Under the pieces are notes generated by a model that saw nothing but the letters and a program-made list of their open reading frames with translations, searched no databases and was not told where the DNA came from. Position numbers and translations under genes: made by a program. This document shows, in pieces, positions 23,329 to 32,392 of a DNA stretch of 42,776 bases. This DNA is from an uncultured Christensenella sp. Lineage in GTDB: Bacteria; Bacillota; Clostridia; Christensenellales; UBA3700. Numbering within the stretch: position 1 is the stretch's first letter; the number at the start of each line of letters is the position of its first letter. The DNA is taken from the NCBI GenBank assembly GCA_910579785.1, contig CAJTVJ010000012.1:1-42776 (forward strand), written 5' to 3'.

Positions 23329-24114
23329 ATGGCAAACTTAAAGGACAGAACAGCCACCGTCATACTCAATGAGAAAGTGGCGAAAGATATATATAAAATG
23401 GTCTTGCAATTTGACGATATGCCCGACGAGATAAAGGGCGGTCAATTCGTCCACGTCAAACTCAACGACAGCGCGCATATTTTGCGCAGACCCTTTTGCA
23501 TATGCGATTACGATATGGAGAGAAAGACTATCGACGTCTTTTATGCGGTAGTGGGAGAAGGCACTAAAATACTGTCGGAATATACGACGGGCGAGAGGTT
23601 GCAGGCAATGCTTCCCCTCGGCAACGGATATATGCCGTCAAAAGACGTCAGGAAGGTTGTCTTGCTAGGCGGCGGTATGGGCAGCGCGGTATTGCCTGCG
23701 ATACCCACGACGTATCCTAATTTAGAATACTACACATATTTAGGCTTTGCCAACAAAGATAAAGTAATCTTAGAGAATGAAATGGCAGGCAAGTCAAAAG
23801 ATATTGTCGTGGCGACCGACGACGGCAGCTACGGCAAAAAGGGATTTGTCACCAATATCCTTGCCGAAGATATCGACAGGATACGCCCCGACGTAGTCTT
23901 TTGCTGCGGACCCGAGGTGATGTATAAAGCGCTTAAAAAGTCGCTTGACGGTCACAACGTGCCAATCGTCGTATCTCTTGAAGCGAGAATGGGCTGCGGC
24001 ATAGGCGCATGTCTTGTATGCAACTGCAAGGTCAGAAGAGCAGGCGAGGAAGAGACGTACGTCAGAGTATGTATCGAAGGACCTGTGATGAATTTGGACG
24101 AGGTGGTATTATGA
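23329..24114 (+). CDS. pyrK: Dihydroorotate dehydrogenase electron-transfer subunit
   Basis: Flavin and iron-sulfur partner of PyrD type 1B, passing electrons to NAD. 261 residues: an FAD-binding beta barrel with ILRRPFCICDYD (about 46-57), an NAD-binding domain with LLGGGMGSA, and a C-terminal [2Fe-2S] site in GCGIGACLVCNC plus a later cysteine (RVCIEG). Ribosome site AAGAGGAT. The stop TGA overlaps the pyrD start as ATGA, so translation is coupled and the two subunits can be made in equal amounts. Confidence 0.95.
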   Translation: MANLKDRTATVILNEKVAKDIYKMVLQFDDMPDEIKGGQFVHVKLNDSAHILRRPFCICDYDMERKTIDVFYAVVGEGTKILSEYTTGERLQAMLPLGNGYMPSKDVRKVVLLGGGMGSAVLPAIPTTYPNLEYYTYLGFANKDKVILENEMAGKSKDIVVATDDGSYGKKGFVTNILAEDIDRIRPDVVFCCGPEVMYKALKKSLDGHNVPIVVSLEARMGCGIGACLVCNCKVRRAGEEETYVRVCIEGPVMNLDEVVL

Positions 24115-25025
24115 GTAATTTAAAGGTCAACGTGGCGGGAGTCGAGTTTAAAAATCCTATTATCACTGCGAGCGGAACTTTTGGATTCGGCAGAGAATAC
24201 GACAGATTTTATAATATCGAAGAGCTTGGCGGTATGTGTACTAAGGGCTTGACTATCAGACCAAAGCTGGGCAATCCTCCTCCGAGGATCGCGGAGAGCT
24301 ACGGCGGTATGCTCAACAGCGTAGGTCTGCAAAATCCCGGCGTAGATCACTATTTGCAAAAGGATGATAAATATCTTGCTAAACGAGATATTGTCGTAAT
24401 AGCCAACGTCGCGGGAAGCACGTTTGACGATTATATCGAGATAGCTCAGAAGATAAATACTTCCAATGCCGATATGATAGAACTCAACATATCATGTCCC
24501 AACGTCAAAGAGGGCGGAATGGCATTCGGAGTGTTGCCTGCGAGCGTTGAGAAAGTCACTGCTGCGGTAAAGAAAGCTTGTCCCAACAAGCCTGTCATGA
24601 CCAAGCTGTCGCCAAACGTAGCTTGTATCGCCGACAATGCAAGGGCTGCCGAAGCAGGCGGAGCCGACGCGATATCGCTCATCAACACGCTGTTGGGTAT
24701 GGCAGTCAATTATAAGACGAGAAAGCCTATACTTTTCAACAACAACGGCGGTCTGAGCGGAGCATGCGTAAAACCCGTTGCGCTTAAAATGGTGTGGGAC
24801 TGCTTTAACGCCGTGAAGATACCTATCGTTGGACTTGGCGGTATCACGAGTTATACCGACGTGCTTGAATTTATGATTTGCGGCGCGCGCGCGGTCGAGA
24901 TAGGCACTTACAGTTTCACCAATCCTTACGGCGCGAGAGACATTGCAAAGGATCTTGCCAACTATGTTGAAGAGAACGATATAGATATAAACGACCTTGT
25001 AGGTACGCTTATACTCAACAAATAA
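24111..25025 (+). CDS. pyrD: Dihydroorotate dehydrogenase, catalytic subunit (class 1B)
   Basis: Oxidises dihydroorotate to orotate with FMN. 304 residues. The active-site base is the cysteine of class 1 enzymes in ELNISCPNVKEGG (about residue 128). GTFGFGREY and VGLGGITSYTD contact FMN. ATG 24111 overlaps the pyrK stop by four bases with GAGGTGG upstream; longer readings run inside pyrK. The pairing with pyrK confirms the 1B type and NAD as acceptor. Confidence 0.96.
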   Translation: MSNLKVNVAGVEFKNPIITASGTFGFGREYDRFYNIEELGGMCTKGLTIRPKLGNPPPRIAESYGGMLNSVGLQNPGVDHYLQKDDKYLAKRDIVVIANVAGSTFDDYIEIAQKINTSNADMIELNISCPNVKEGGMAFGVLPASVEKVTAAVKKACPNKPVMTKLSPNVACIADNARAAEAGGADAISLINTLLGMAVNYKTRKPILFNNNGGLSGACVKPVALKMVWDCFNAVKIPIVGLGGITSYTDVLEFMICGARAVEIGTYSFTNPYGARDIAKDLANYVEENDIDINDLVGTLILNK

Positions 25026-25070
25026 GATAAATAATACGAAATATAATAAATAAATTGAGAGGTATACAAA

Positions 25071-25655
25071 ATGTTGACACAGCAACAAGCACTTGATTGT
25101 TACAAAAAGACGGGAGCTATATTGAAAGGACATTTCAAACTTACGTCTGGCAGACACAGCGACACTTATATGCAGAGCGCCAAGCTTTTTATCGACACCA
25201 AGCAAAGCGAGATAGTATGCAAGGCTTTGGCAGAGAAGCTTGCAGGCGAGAAGATAGACCTTGTGGTATCTCCTGCGATAGGCGGCATACTTATGGGATA
25301 TGAAGTTGCAAGACAGCTTGGAGTGCCCAACATATTTGCCGAGAGAGAGAATGGCGAAATGACTTTGCGCAGAGGTTTTTCGATAGAGAAAGGCACCAAG
25401 GTAGTTGTCGTCGAAGACGTCGTTACGACGGGCGGATCTGTCAAAGAAGTCGTCAAACTCGTTCAAGGTTTGGGCGCGGAAGTCGTAGCGGTTGCCTCGC
25501 TTGTCGACAGAAGCAACGGCAACGTGGATTTCGGCGTTAAGTACGTCAATCTCATCAGCATGGAAGTCGTGTCTTACGACGCCGACGAATGTCCGCTTTG
25601 CAAAGAGGGAAAGATAGAGCTCACCAAGCCGGGATCAAGAGCGGTATTTAAATAA
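25071..25655 (+). CDS. pyrE: Orotate phosphoribosyltransferase
   Basis: Joins orotate to PRPP to give OMP. 194 residues. The PRPP-binding motif VVVVEDVVTTGGSV is near residues 106-119, and the N-terminal LTSGRHSDTY orotate loop is present. A ribosome site GAGAGGT precedes ATG 25071. Its stop overlaps the next gene's start by one base (TAATG). It completes the de novo set except for carbamoyl phosphate synthase, which is not in the window. Confidence 0.96.
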   Translation: MLTQQQALDCYKKTGAILKGHFKLTSGRHSDTYMQSAKLFIDTKQSEIVCKALAEKLAGEKIDLVVSPAIGGILMGYEVARQLGVPNIFAERENGEMTLRRGFSIEKGTKVVVVEDVVTTGGSVKEVVKLVQGLGAEVVAVASLVDRSNGNVDFGVKYVNLISMEVVSYDADECPLCKEGKIELTKPGSRAVFK

Positions 25656-26482
25656 TGACAGATATAGGCGCCATACTTGACAAAGCTTTTAAATCTTTGA
25701 GGGCGAAGACAGACTTTTGTCCCAAGGTGCTTTTGACGCTTGGCAGCGGGCTTGGCAATGCCATCGACGGTATGGATATAATAGATATCGTCGATTATCG
25801 CGATATCGAAGGAATGCCTGTGAGCACCGTGCGCGGACATAAAGGCAGGTATTTATTCGGATATATAAGCGGCGTGCCGACTTGCGTCATGCAAGGCAGG
25901 ATACATTATTACGAGGGATACGAGCCTTGGCAGTGCGTCATGCCGACAAGGCTTGCAGGTATGCTAGGAGCAAAGGTATTGTTTGCGACCAACGTGTCGG
26001 GCGGCATCACCTATCCCGACAAGGGCGCGATTATGCGTATAGTCGACCATATCTCGCTTGTTCCATCGCCTTTGAGGGGCGGCAACTGCGATAGCTTGGG
26101 AGTGAGATTCCCCGATATGACTAAGGCGTATGACGAGAGACTTGGCAGCGTGCTTGACGCAGTGGCTCAAAGGCACGGCATCGACCTCAAAAAGGGCGTG
26201 TATATACAGATGCAAGGTCCTCAGTTTGAGACGGCAAGCGAAGTGAGAATGGCAAAGATACTCGGCGCTGACGTCGTCGGTATGTCGACGGCAATAGAGG
26301 TGATAGCCGCAAGGCATATGGGGCTCAAAGTCGTGGGTATGTCGTGCGTCGTCAATGCAGCCTGCGGAGTGACTGGCGAGAGCTTGGACAACGTCGTGGA
26401 AGAAGACGCGTTTAGGATTTCGGGAGACAAAATCAAGACTTTGATTTTTGAGGGAATAAAGGATATAGGAGAGATTATATAG
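25655..26482 (+). CDS. punA: Purine nucleoside phosphorylase, trimeric type
   Basis: Phosphorolysis of inosine/guanosine to base plus ribose-1-phosphate. 275 residues. LLTLGSGLGNAID (phosphate loop), GRIHYYEGY, a modified TNVSGGI, MQGPQFETASEVRMAKILGA and VVGMSTAIEVIAARH are family hallmarks. It begins on the last base of pyrE, so it belongs to the pyr transcript. This links purine salvage to pyrimidine synthesis. The symbol follows the clostridial/bacillar naming of type I enzymes. Confidence 0.93.
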   Translation: MTDIGAILDKAFKSLRAKTDFCPKVLLTLGSGLGNAIDGMDIIDIVDYRDIEGMPVSTVRGHKGRYLFGYISGVPTCVMQGRIHYYEGYEPWQCVMPTRLAGMLGAKVLFATNVSGGITYPDKGAIMRIVDHISLVPSPLRGGNCDSLGVRFPDMTKAYDERLGSVLDAVAQRHGIDLKKGVYIQMQGPQFETASEVRMAKILGADVVGMSTAIEVIAARHMGLKVVGMSCVVNAACGVTGESLDNVVEEDAFRISGDKIKTLIFEGIKDIGEII

Positions 26483-26486
26483 CCGT

Positions 26487-27764
26487 ATGATGTTGAGAAT
26501 ATACAATGCGAAGATTTGGACGGGCGAGCGTTATATGGAATGCGGCGAGCTGTGGACAGAAGACGGTCATATCCGGCACGTCGGAGAAATTGTTCCGCTT
26601 ATCTTATTGCCTTGGGACAGAGAAATTGATGCAAAAGGCAATCTTATTATGCCGTCGTTTAAAAATTCGCATGCGCATTCTCCAATGGTGTGTCTGCGCT
26701 CCCAAGCCGACGATATGGCGCTTGAAGATTGGCTTTTTAAGCAGGTCTTTCCAAGAGAGGGAAAACTTACTCCCGACGATTGCTATTGGCTGACCCGTCT
26801 TGCGGTGCTTGAATATCTATCTAGCGGCATGAGCGTAGTTAGCGATATGTATTTCCACTTGGAGTGCATAGCCGACGCCTGCGTAGACAGCGGATTTCGC
26901 AACGTCATAATGGAGGGCGTGACAGAGGGCAATCTTTGCGGACTTGACAAAAAATTGCAAGACGGAATAGACAGACTCGACGGCAAGGGCGGTCTGATAG
27001 AATACAGAATAGGTCTTCATGCAGAATATACCAACAGCGAAAAGAGTATCCGTGCGCTTGCAGATTTTGCCAAAGCTAAGAAATTGCCGACGTATACGCA
27101 TCTTTGCGAGACTAAAAAAGAAGTCGAAGAATGTGTGCAAAGACACGGCAAGACGCCTGCCGTATATCTTGCGGAACAAGGAATGTTTGAGTACGGCGGA
27201 GGGGCGTACCATTTCGTACACTCTACCGACGACGATATAAAGGTGCTGAAAGAGAGGGGGGTAAGCGTTGTCAGCTGTCCTGCCAGCAACTTGAAGTTGG
27301 CAAGCGGCATCGCTCCGTTAAAAAAGTATTCAGACAGCGGACTTAATATCGCGCTCGGCACGGACGGACCTGCCAGCAACAACTGCCTTGACATGTTTAG
27401 GGAGATGTTTTTGTCAACGGGATTGCAAAAGGGATTGCTTTACGACCCATCGGCAATAAGCGGAATTGACGTGCTGAATATGGCTACTTCCAACGGCGCG
27501 GTGGCAATGGGACTTGACAGCATGGATTCGATAGAAATAGGCAAGGCGGCGGACTTTATTATGATAGATTTGCACCAGCCCAATATGCAGCCTATCAACA
27601 ATCCGCTCAACAATCTCGTATATGCTGCCAGCAAAGCCAACGTGCTTATGACGGTTGTCAACGGAGCTGTCAGATATGAAAAGGGAGAGTATTTTGTAGG
27701 CGAGGACGTCGACAGGATATATCAAAAGTGTCAGGATATCACCGATAGAATAATGGAGAGATAA
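26487..27764 (+). CDS. mtaD: Amidohydrolase, MTA/S-adenosylhomocysteine deaminase type
   Basis: 425 residues, within the normal range. The amidohydrolase metal ligands are visible: SHAHSP near residue 60, HLCET, FVHSTDDD and GTDGPASNNCLD. The last motif with N-N is characteristic of the MTA/SAH deaminase and SsnA branch. Likely reactions are deamination of adenosine, 5'-methylthioadenosine or S-adenosylhomocysteine to the inosine form, which the neighbouring phosphorylase could then cleave. Substrate assignment is inference. ATG 26487 and 26490 are both possible. It ends by TAATG overlap with the next gene. Confidence 0.8.
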   Translation: MMLRIYNAKIWTGERYMECGELWTEDGHIRHVGEIVPLILLPWDREIDAKGNLIMPSFKNSHAHSPMVCLRSQADDMALEDWLFKQVFPREGKLTPDDCYWLTRLAVLEYLSSGMSVVSDMYFHLECIADACVDSGFRNVIMEGVTEGNLCGLDKKLQDGIDRLDGKGGLIEYRIGLHAEYTNSEKSIRALADFAKAKKLPTYTHLCETKKEVEECVQRHGKTPAVYLAEQGMFEYGGGAYHFVHSTDDDIKVLKERGVSVVSCPASNLKLASGIAPLKKYSDSGLNIALGTDGPASNNCLDMFREMFLSTGLQKGLLYDPSAISGIDVLNMATSNGAVAMGLDSMDSIEIGKAADFIMIDLHQPNMQPINNPLNNLVYAASKANVLMTVVNGAVRYEKGEYFVGEDVDRIYQKCQDITDRIMER

Positions 27765-28249
27765 TGAAACAAAGTATCAAGGCAAAGCGTAATATAGGAC
27801 TTATCGTATTGACGGTTTTAGTAGTCGTTGCGATAGTGCTTGTCATATATTTTGTTCAAAAAGCCGACTTAGACGGCAGGATAAAGAAAGGCGCGATAGG
27901 TCAGACTTTGTCGGCAAAGAGCGCGGACGTATGCGTAAGTGATATGAATATTTCGCAGAGCGTGGGCGGAGAGACTGCGGCAGACGGCAAATGTTTTTTT
28001 GTGTTGACAGTCAAGTTTGACGCCAAAAAGGATATGACGGTTGTCCCTGATAAATTTGAGGTAAAGGGCGGAAGAAGGATTTTGCACGGTGCAGACGGTT
28101 ATCTCAATGAAAAGGCGGCGTTGAAAAAAGGAGAGAGCAAGACCTTCAAACTTGTGTACGAAGTTGAAAACAATAGAGTCGACAGCTATTTCCTTTACGG
28201 CTACGGAGTGCAAATTGATTTGGGCGGCACTGTTATTTTCGGCAGTTAG
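27764..28249 (+). CDS. Membrane-anchored DUF4352-like protein
   Basis: 161 residues. Positive N-terminus, one transmembrane segment (about residues 11-30), then an extracytoplasmic immunoglobulin-like beta sandwich with CFFVLTVKFDAKKDM and KTFKLVYEVENN, which recall DUF4352-type domains. The function is unknown. It shares one base with the deaminase stop, so it is co-translated with the purine/pyrimidine operon although nothing in it suggests nucleotide metabolism. Confidence 0.6.
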   Translation: MKQSIKAKRNIGLIVLTVLVVVAIVLVIYFVQKADLDGRIKKGAIGQTLSAKSADVCVSDMNISQSVGGETAADGKCFFVLTVKFDAKKDMTVVPDKFEVKGGRRILHGADGYLNEKAALKKGESKTFKLVYEVENNRVDSYFLYGYGVQIDLGGTVIFGS

Positions 28250-28280
28250 ATAACAACGTATAAATAAAGACCGATTATTA

Positions 28281-28309
28281 TTGATAATCAACGTTATATA
28301 TGATACAGT
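28281..28309 (+). promoter_or_regulatory. Probable promoter for the ABC-F gene
   Basis: TTGATA (28281-28286), 17 bases, TACAGT (28304-28309). A moderate match; TAGGAGAG follows before ATG 28348. Confidence 0.45.
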
Positions 28310-28347
28310 ATAAAATAAATATAATAACAATATAGTTAGGAGAGATA

Positions 28348-29925
28348 ATGTTACAGGTAAACGACGTATTTTTGCAATTTGGCGGAAGAAAGCTTTTTGA
28401 GGATGTAAATCTTAAATTCACAGACAACAACTGTTATGGCATAATAGGTGCCAACGGCGCGGGTAAATCTACTTTTTTGAAGATTTTGTCTGGCGAATTA
28501 GAGCCTACGAGAGGCAGCGTCAGCGTCGGCAAAAATCAAAGAATAAGCGTGCTCAATCAAAATCAAAACGACTTTGACGATTGCACGGTAATGCGCACCG
28601 TACTTATGGGACATAAGAGACTTGTCGAGATAATGGACCAAAAAGACGCGCTTTATTGCAAAGAAGATTTCAGCGAAGAAGACGGCATATTGGCGTCCGA
28701 GTTGGAGACGGAATTTGCAGAGCTCGGCGGTTGGGAGGCAGAGAGCGAGGCGGCTTCGCTTCTCAACGAACTTAAATTCGGAGACGAGTATCACGACAAA
28801 CTTATGGGAGAACTCGACGGCAAACAAAAGGTCAAGATATTGCTTGCCCAGGCTTTGTTCGGCAATCCCGATATACTCATACTTGACGAACCTACCAACA
28901 ATCTCGACGCCAAGTCGATAATGTGGCTTGAAAACTTCTTGCTTGACTTTAAGAATACTATCATAATCGTATCGCACAACCGTCACTTCCTCAACAAGGT
29001 TTGCACGCATATATGCGACGTCGATTACGGACATATCAATATGTACGTCGGCAACTATGATTTTTGGTACGAGACCAACCAACTCCTTGCCAAGCAGGCG
29101 AGAGAAGCCAACAAGAAGGCGGAGGCGAGAGTCAAGGAGTTGCAAGAATTTATCGCAAGATTTTCCGCCAATGCCAGCAAGTCGCGCCAAGCAACGTCAA
29201 GAAAGAAAGAGCTTGAAAAGCTTACTCTTGAAGATATCAAGCCTTCTATGCGCAAATACCCCTATATCAACTTTGAGTTTGAGCAAGAACTTGGCAAAGA
29301 CATCCTCACAGTCGAGGGACTGACGAAGAAAGGTTTCTTTGAAGACGTAACTTTCACGTTGCAAAGGGGCGAGAAAGTCGCGTTCCTTTCTGATAAATCT
29401 ATTAACATATCTATGCTTTTTGACATACTTATGGGTATAGAGCAACCTGACGCCGGTACGTTCAAGTGGGGCAAGACAGTATGTTTGAGTTACGTTCCGC
29501 AGAATTTCGACAGCTTTTTTGACGGCGTGCAGCTCTCACTCGTAGAATGGATAAATCAATATGCCGTAAAGGACCATACTGAGAGCTATTTGAGAGGTTG
29601 GCTTGGCAGAATGTTGTTTTCGGGCGAAGAAGCCAAGAAGAAAGCGTGCGTACTCAGCGGCGGAGAAAAGGTTAGATGCATGATGGCAAGGGCAATGCTG
29701 CAAGGCGGCAACTTCGTCATACTTGACGAGCCTACCAACCACCTTGATTTGGAAGCTATCACCGCGCTCAATAAGGGAATGATAAATTTTAAGGGCGGTA
29801 TGATGTTTGCTTCGCACGATCAGGAGCTTATGCAGACTGTCGCAGACAGGATAATCGAGATCAACGGCACCAAGACGTTTGACAAACTTACTACATACGA
29901 AGAATATCTTGAAATCACGGAGTAA
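28348..29925 (+). CDS. ABC-F family ATPase, YbiT-like
   Basis: 525 residues, two ABC domains joined by a charged linker (about 240-300) and no membrane segments. ABC-F proteins act on ribosomes. First domain: Walker A GANGAGKST (34-42), Walker B ILILDEPTNN. Its signature reads LDGKQ instead of LSGGQ. Second domain: signature LSGGEKVR and Walker B VILDEPTNHLD are normal, but Walker A is degenerate (FLSDKSINIS), lacking the GxxGxGKS glycines. A relaxed second P-loop is known in YbiT-like proteins. This copy appears further eroded, so perhaps only one composite site hydrolyses ATP. Confidence 0.88.
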   Translation: MLQVNDVFLQFGGRKLFEDVNLKFTDNNCYGIIGANGAGKSTFLKILSGELEPTRGSVSVGKNQRISVLNQNQNDFDDCTVMRTVLMGHKRLVEIMDQKDALYCKEDFSEEDGILASELETEFAELGGWEAESEAASLLNELKFGDEYHDKLMGELDGKQKVKILLAQALFGNPDILILDEPTNNLDAKSIMWLENFLLDFKNTIIIVSHNRHFLNKVCTHICDVDYGHINMYVGNYDFWYETNQLLAKQAREANKKAEARVKELQEFIARFSANASKSRQATSRKKELEKLTLEDIKPSMRKYPYINFEFEQELGKDILTVEGLTKKGFFEDVTFTLQRGEKVAFLSDKSINISMLFDILMGIEQPDAGTFKWGKTVCLSYVPQNFDSFFDGVQLSLVEWINQYAVKDHTESYLRGWLGRMLFSGEEAKKKACVLSGGEKVRCMMARAMLQGGNFVILDEPTNHLDLEAITALNKGMINFKGGMMFASHDQELMQTVADRIIEINGTKTFDKLTTYEEYLEITE

Positions 29926-29931
29926 AAAACA

Positions 29932-30423
29932 ATGGATAATTTTGACACTAAGATACTTAAAGTATTGCAAGACGACAGCAGATTCAACGCCAAGCAAGTG
30001 GGAGATATGGTCGGACTTGCAGAGGATGAGACTCAAAAGAGAATAGACGCATTGGAAGAGAGCGGAGTCATTGCAAAATACACCGCGCTTTGCAACACCG
30101 AAAAACTCAGCGAAGACATAGTTACCGCGCTTATAGAGGTCAAAGTAACGCCGCAGATGAGCAGCGGTTTTGACGCTATTGCGAGAGCGGTCTATCAATT
30201 TGAAGAGGTCAAGGCGTTGTATCTTATGAGCGGCGCATACGACCTTTGCATCACCGTTGAGGGCAAAAATCTTAGAGAGGTATCGAGATTCGTATCCGAA
30301 AAACTTTCTACTATGAGAGACGTCATATCCACGTCTACGCACTTTATACTCAAAAAGTATAAGACTGAGGGCGTGATACTTGACGAAGACGACAGCGAAC
30401 AAAAAAGACAAGTGATATTATGA
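29932..30423 (+). CDS. Lrp/AsnC-family regulator
   Basis: 163 residues: an N-terminal helix-turn-helix (FDTKILKVLQDDSRFNAKQV, AEDETQKRIDALEESGVI) and a C-terminal RAM ligand-binding domain (TALIEVKV, ALYLMSGAYDLCITVEG). It starts six bases after the ABC-F gene and overlaps the aminotransferase by ATGA. Lrp members beside aminotransferases usually respond to amino acids and control the adjacent gene. A short acidic C-terminal extension is present. Confidence 0.92.
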   Translation: MDNFDTKILKVLQDDSRFNAKQVGDMVGLAEDETQKRIDALEESGVIAKYTALCNTEKLSEDIVTALIEVKVTPQMSSGFDAIARAVYQFEEVKALYLMSGAYDLCITVEGKNLREVSRFVSEKLSTMRDVISTSTHFILKKYKTEGVILDEDDSEQKRQVIL

Positions 30424-31607
30424 ATTACCAAAAATATTTAAGCAAGACGGCCATGGACATTCCGCCGTCGGGAATAAGGAAGTTTTTTGACCTCGCGGAC
30501 AAGGATAAAGAAGTCATTTCTTTGGGAGTCGGCGAGCCTGACTTCAACACGCCCTGGTGCGCAAGCGAAGCCGCTATCAAGAGCATTCAAAAGGGCGTTA
30601 CTCAATACACCAGCAACAGCGGACTTCCTGCGCTCAGAATGCAAATATCGAGATATCTCAAACAGCGTTTTGGAGTTGAATATGACGCCGACAGCGAAAT
30701 ATTTATCACTGTAGGCGCTAGCGAAGCGATATATCTTGCTTTGAGAGCTATCCTCAACGACGGCGACGAGGTCATTATTCCCGATCCAAGCTATGTATCG
30801 TATTCTCCAAGCGTAGCAATGTGCGGCGGAAAGGCGGTTGCCGCAAGATGTTTTGTCGACGACGAGTTTAGATTGACGGCGGAGAATTTGCAGAAGGTCA
30901 TCACTCCAAAGACTAAGGCTTTGATTTTGCCTTATCCCAACAATCCCACGGGCGCTATCATGCCAAAAGAGAGTTTGGAAGAGATAGCCAAGGTTGTCAA
31001 GCAGCACGATTTATTGGTGATAAGCGACGAGATATATTGCGAAATGACTTACGGTGGCAGAAGGCATACGTGTTTTTCCGAAATCGACGGCATGAAAGAG
31101 CGCACCGTGCTTATCAACGGATTTTCAAAAGCCTTTGCTATGACAGGTTGGAGAGTGGGGTATGCCTGCGCTCCCAACGAGATTTTTAAGCAAATGCTCA
31201 AAATACATCAATACATAATAATGTGCGCGCCCACCAATTCTCAATACGCGGCGCTTGCCGCGCTCAAAGGCGGATTTGAGGACGGCTTTGCCGAAATCAA
31301 GGCAATGGTGGACGAGTACGACATGCGCAGACGTTTTCTTGTCAAGCGTCTCAATGAGATGGGGTTGACGTGTTTTGAGCCAAAGGGAGCTTTTTACGTA
31401 TTTCCTTGCGTCAAGAGCACGGGCATGGACGGCGAAGGTTTTGCCAACACCCTTCTCAAAGAAAGCAAAGTGGCAGTAGTTCCCGGCGACGCGTTTGGCG
31501 AAAGCGGCAAAGACTTTGTAAGGATAAGTTACGCATATTCTCTCAGTTCGTTGAAAAAAGCAATGGATAAGATAGAGGAGTTTGTAGCTAAGCATAAGAA
31601 AAATTAA
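30420..31607 (+). CDS. PLP-dependent aminotransferase, class I/II
   Basis: 395 residues. The PLP-binding lysine is in NGFSKAFAMTGWRVGYA (near residue 237). YPNNPTGAI, VISDEIYCEMTY and the C-terminal RISYAYS arginine (carboxylate binding) are present. It transfers amino groups among amino and 2-oxo acids; the exact substrate (aspartate, aromatic, or N-acetyl-diaminopimelate as for PatA) cannot be told from sequence. It is coupled to the Lrp regulator by a 4-base overlap and closed by a terminator. Confidence 0.92.
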   Translation: MNYQKYLSKTAMDIPPSGIRKFFDLADKDKEVISLGVGEPDFNTPWCASEAAIKSIQKGVTQYTSNSGLPALRMQISRYLKQRFGVEYDADSEIFITVGASEAIYLALRAILNDGDEVIIPDPSYVSYSPSVAMCGGKAVAARCFVDDEFRLTAENLQKVITPKTKALILPYPNNPTGAIMPKESLEEIAKVVKQHDLLVISDEIYCEMTYGGRRHTCFSEIDGMKERTVLINGFSKAFAMTGWRVGYACAPNEIFKQMLKIHQYIIMCAPTNSQYAALAALKGGFEDGFAEIKAMVDEYDMRRRFLVKRLNEMGLTCFEPKGAFYVFPCVKSTGMDGEGFANTLLKESKVAVVPGDAFGESGKDFVRISYAYSLSSLKKAMDKIEEFVAKHKKN

Positions 31608-31620
31608 ACCAATATCATAT

Positions 31621-31664
31621 AAAGGAAGGTCGTTGGTCGAAAGATTGACGGCCTTTCTTTTTTG
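31621..31664 (+). terminator. Rho-independent terminator
   Basis: The arm AAAGGAAGGTCGT and the arm ACGGCCTTTC pair with one bulge, followed by six T. It ends the ABC-F/Lrp/aminotransferase unit. Confidence 0.75.
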
Positions 31665-31680
31665 ACTTTTTGTTTAATTT

Positions 31681-31777
31681 GTTGAGATTTCTCCATTCCA
31701 CTACGTTTCAGTCGTAAGGAGCGATAGCGACGGCATAGCGAGGGGGGCATTGTGCGTCTAGTGCGAGCGTCAATGAC
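31681..31777 (+). repeat. Dispersed repeat, copy 3 (long, forward)
   Basis: Begins GTTGAGATTTCTCC and ends CAATGAC. Its first 42 bases from TGAGATTT to AGGAGCGA are identical to the repeat at the window end (42733-42774). Confidence 0.75.
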
Positions 31778-31800
31778 GATCCACTCACAATATATAATTG

Positions 31801-31830
31801 GTCACCTCGACCGAAGCGGAGAGGTCTCAA
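31801..31830 (-). repeat. Dispersed repeat, copy 4 (reverse)
   Basis: GTCACCTCGACCGAAGCGG followed by AGAGGTCTCAA. It faces copy 3. Confidence 0.75.
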
Positions 31831-31844
31831 CGAGTTAAATAAGT

Positions 31845-31941
31845 ACCGACAAAATGTAGCGTAAGCGTGCATTTTCGTTTGGTCGGTAGGGGCGGAACCC
31901 GACTGTTAGTTTAGCAATCACTTTGCTCTGTAAAGTGATTG
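31845..31941. repeat. Two hairpins between repeats
   Basis: ACCGAC (31845-31850) pairs with GTCGGT (31882-31887). CAATCACTTT (31915-31924) pairs perfectly with AAAGTGATTG (31932-31941). No gene; function unknown. Confidence 0.5.
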
Positions 31942-31970
31942 TGTATTTTAAAGTCGCGGTGAACGCCCAG

Positions 31971-32318
31971 GTCACTTCGACCGAAGTGCAACGTAGCGGA
32001 GAGGTCTAATCCTATTAAAAATACATATAATAATCATACACTTTCATTCTATTTTTAAAGTCATTTACACTCATTCTAAGAAAAGTATACATTTACTGAC
32101 CTTGCAAAGTTGAATATAACTCGCGCGCGAAATATACTCTTATTAAAAAAACTCGCCGTTTCGCAACAAAAAAACGGCAGTCAGTAAATGTATACTTTTC
32201 TTAGAATGGGTGTAACTGACTTTAAAAATAGAATGAAAATGTATGATTATTATATATGTTTTAATAGGATTAGACCTCTCCGCGTAGGGCGTAAGGAGCG
32301 AAACGCAGTGGAAATGAC
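31971..32318. mobile_element. MITE-like 348-bp long inverted repeat
   Basis: The arms at 32001-32100 and 32180-32280 are about 100 bases each and are near-perfect reverse complements. The outer ends (31971-32008 and 32271-32318) are copies 5 and 6 of the dispersed repeat, in opposite orientation, beginning GTCACTTC and ending GAAATGAC. The 79-base centre holds a GCCGTTT/AAACGGC hairpin and no gene. It looks like a non-autonomous element or a large structured repeat. No obvious target-site duplication is visible. Confidence 0.7.
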
Positions 32319-32392
32319 TTTGGTTGGATGTAAGCAAAATTTGATCACCTAAGACTAAACAATACAAAATTCATTATCTTTCCCAACACAAG

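Noticed and set aside
24492..25466. Minus-strand frame of 324 codons
   Set aside because: Antisense to pyrD and pyrE, with composition of a mirrored frame.
29536..30411. Minus-strand frame of 291 codons
   Set aside because: Antisense to the ABC-F and Lrp genes.
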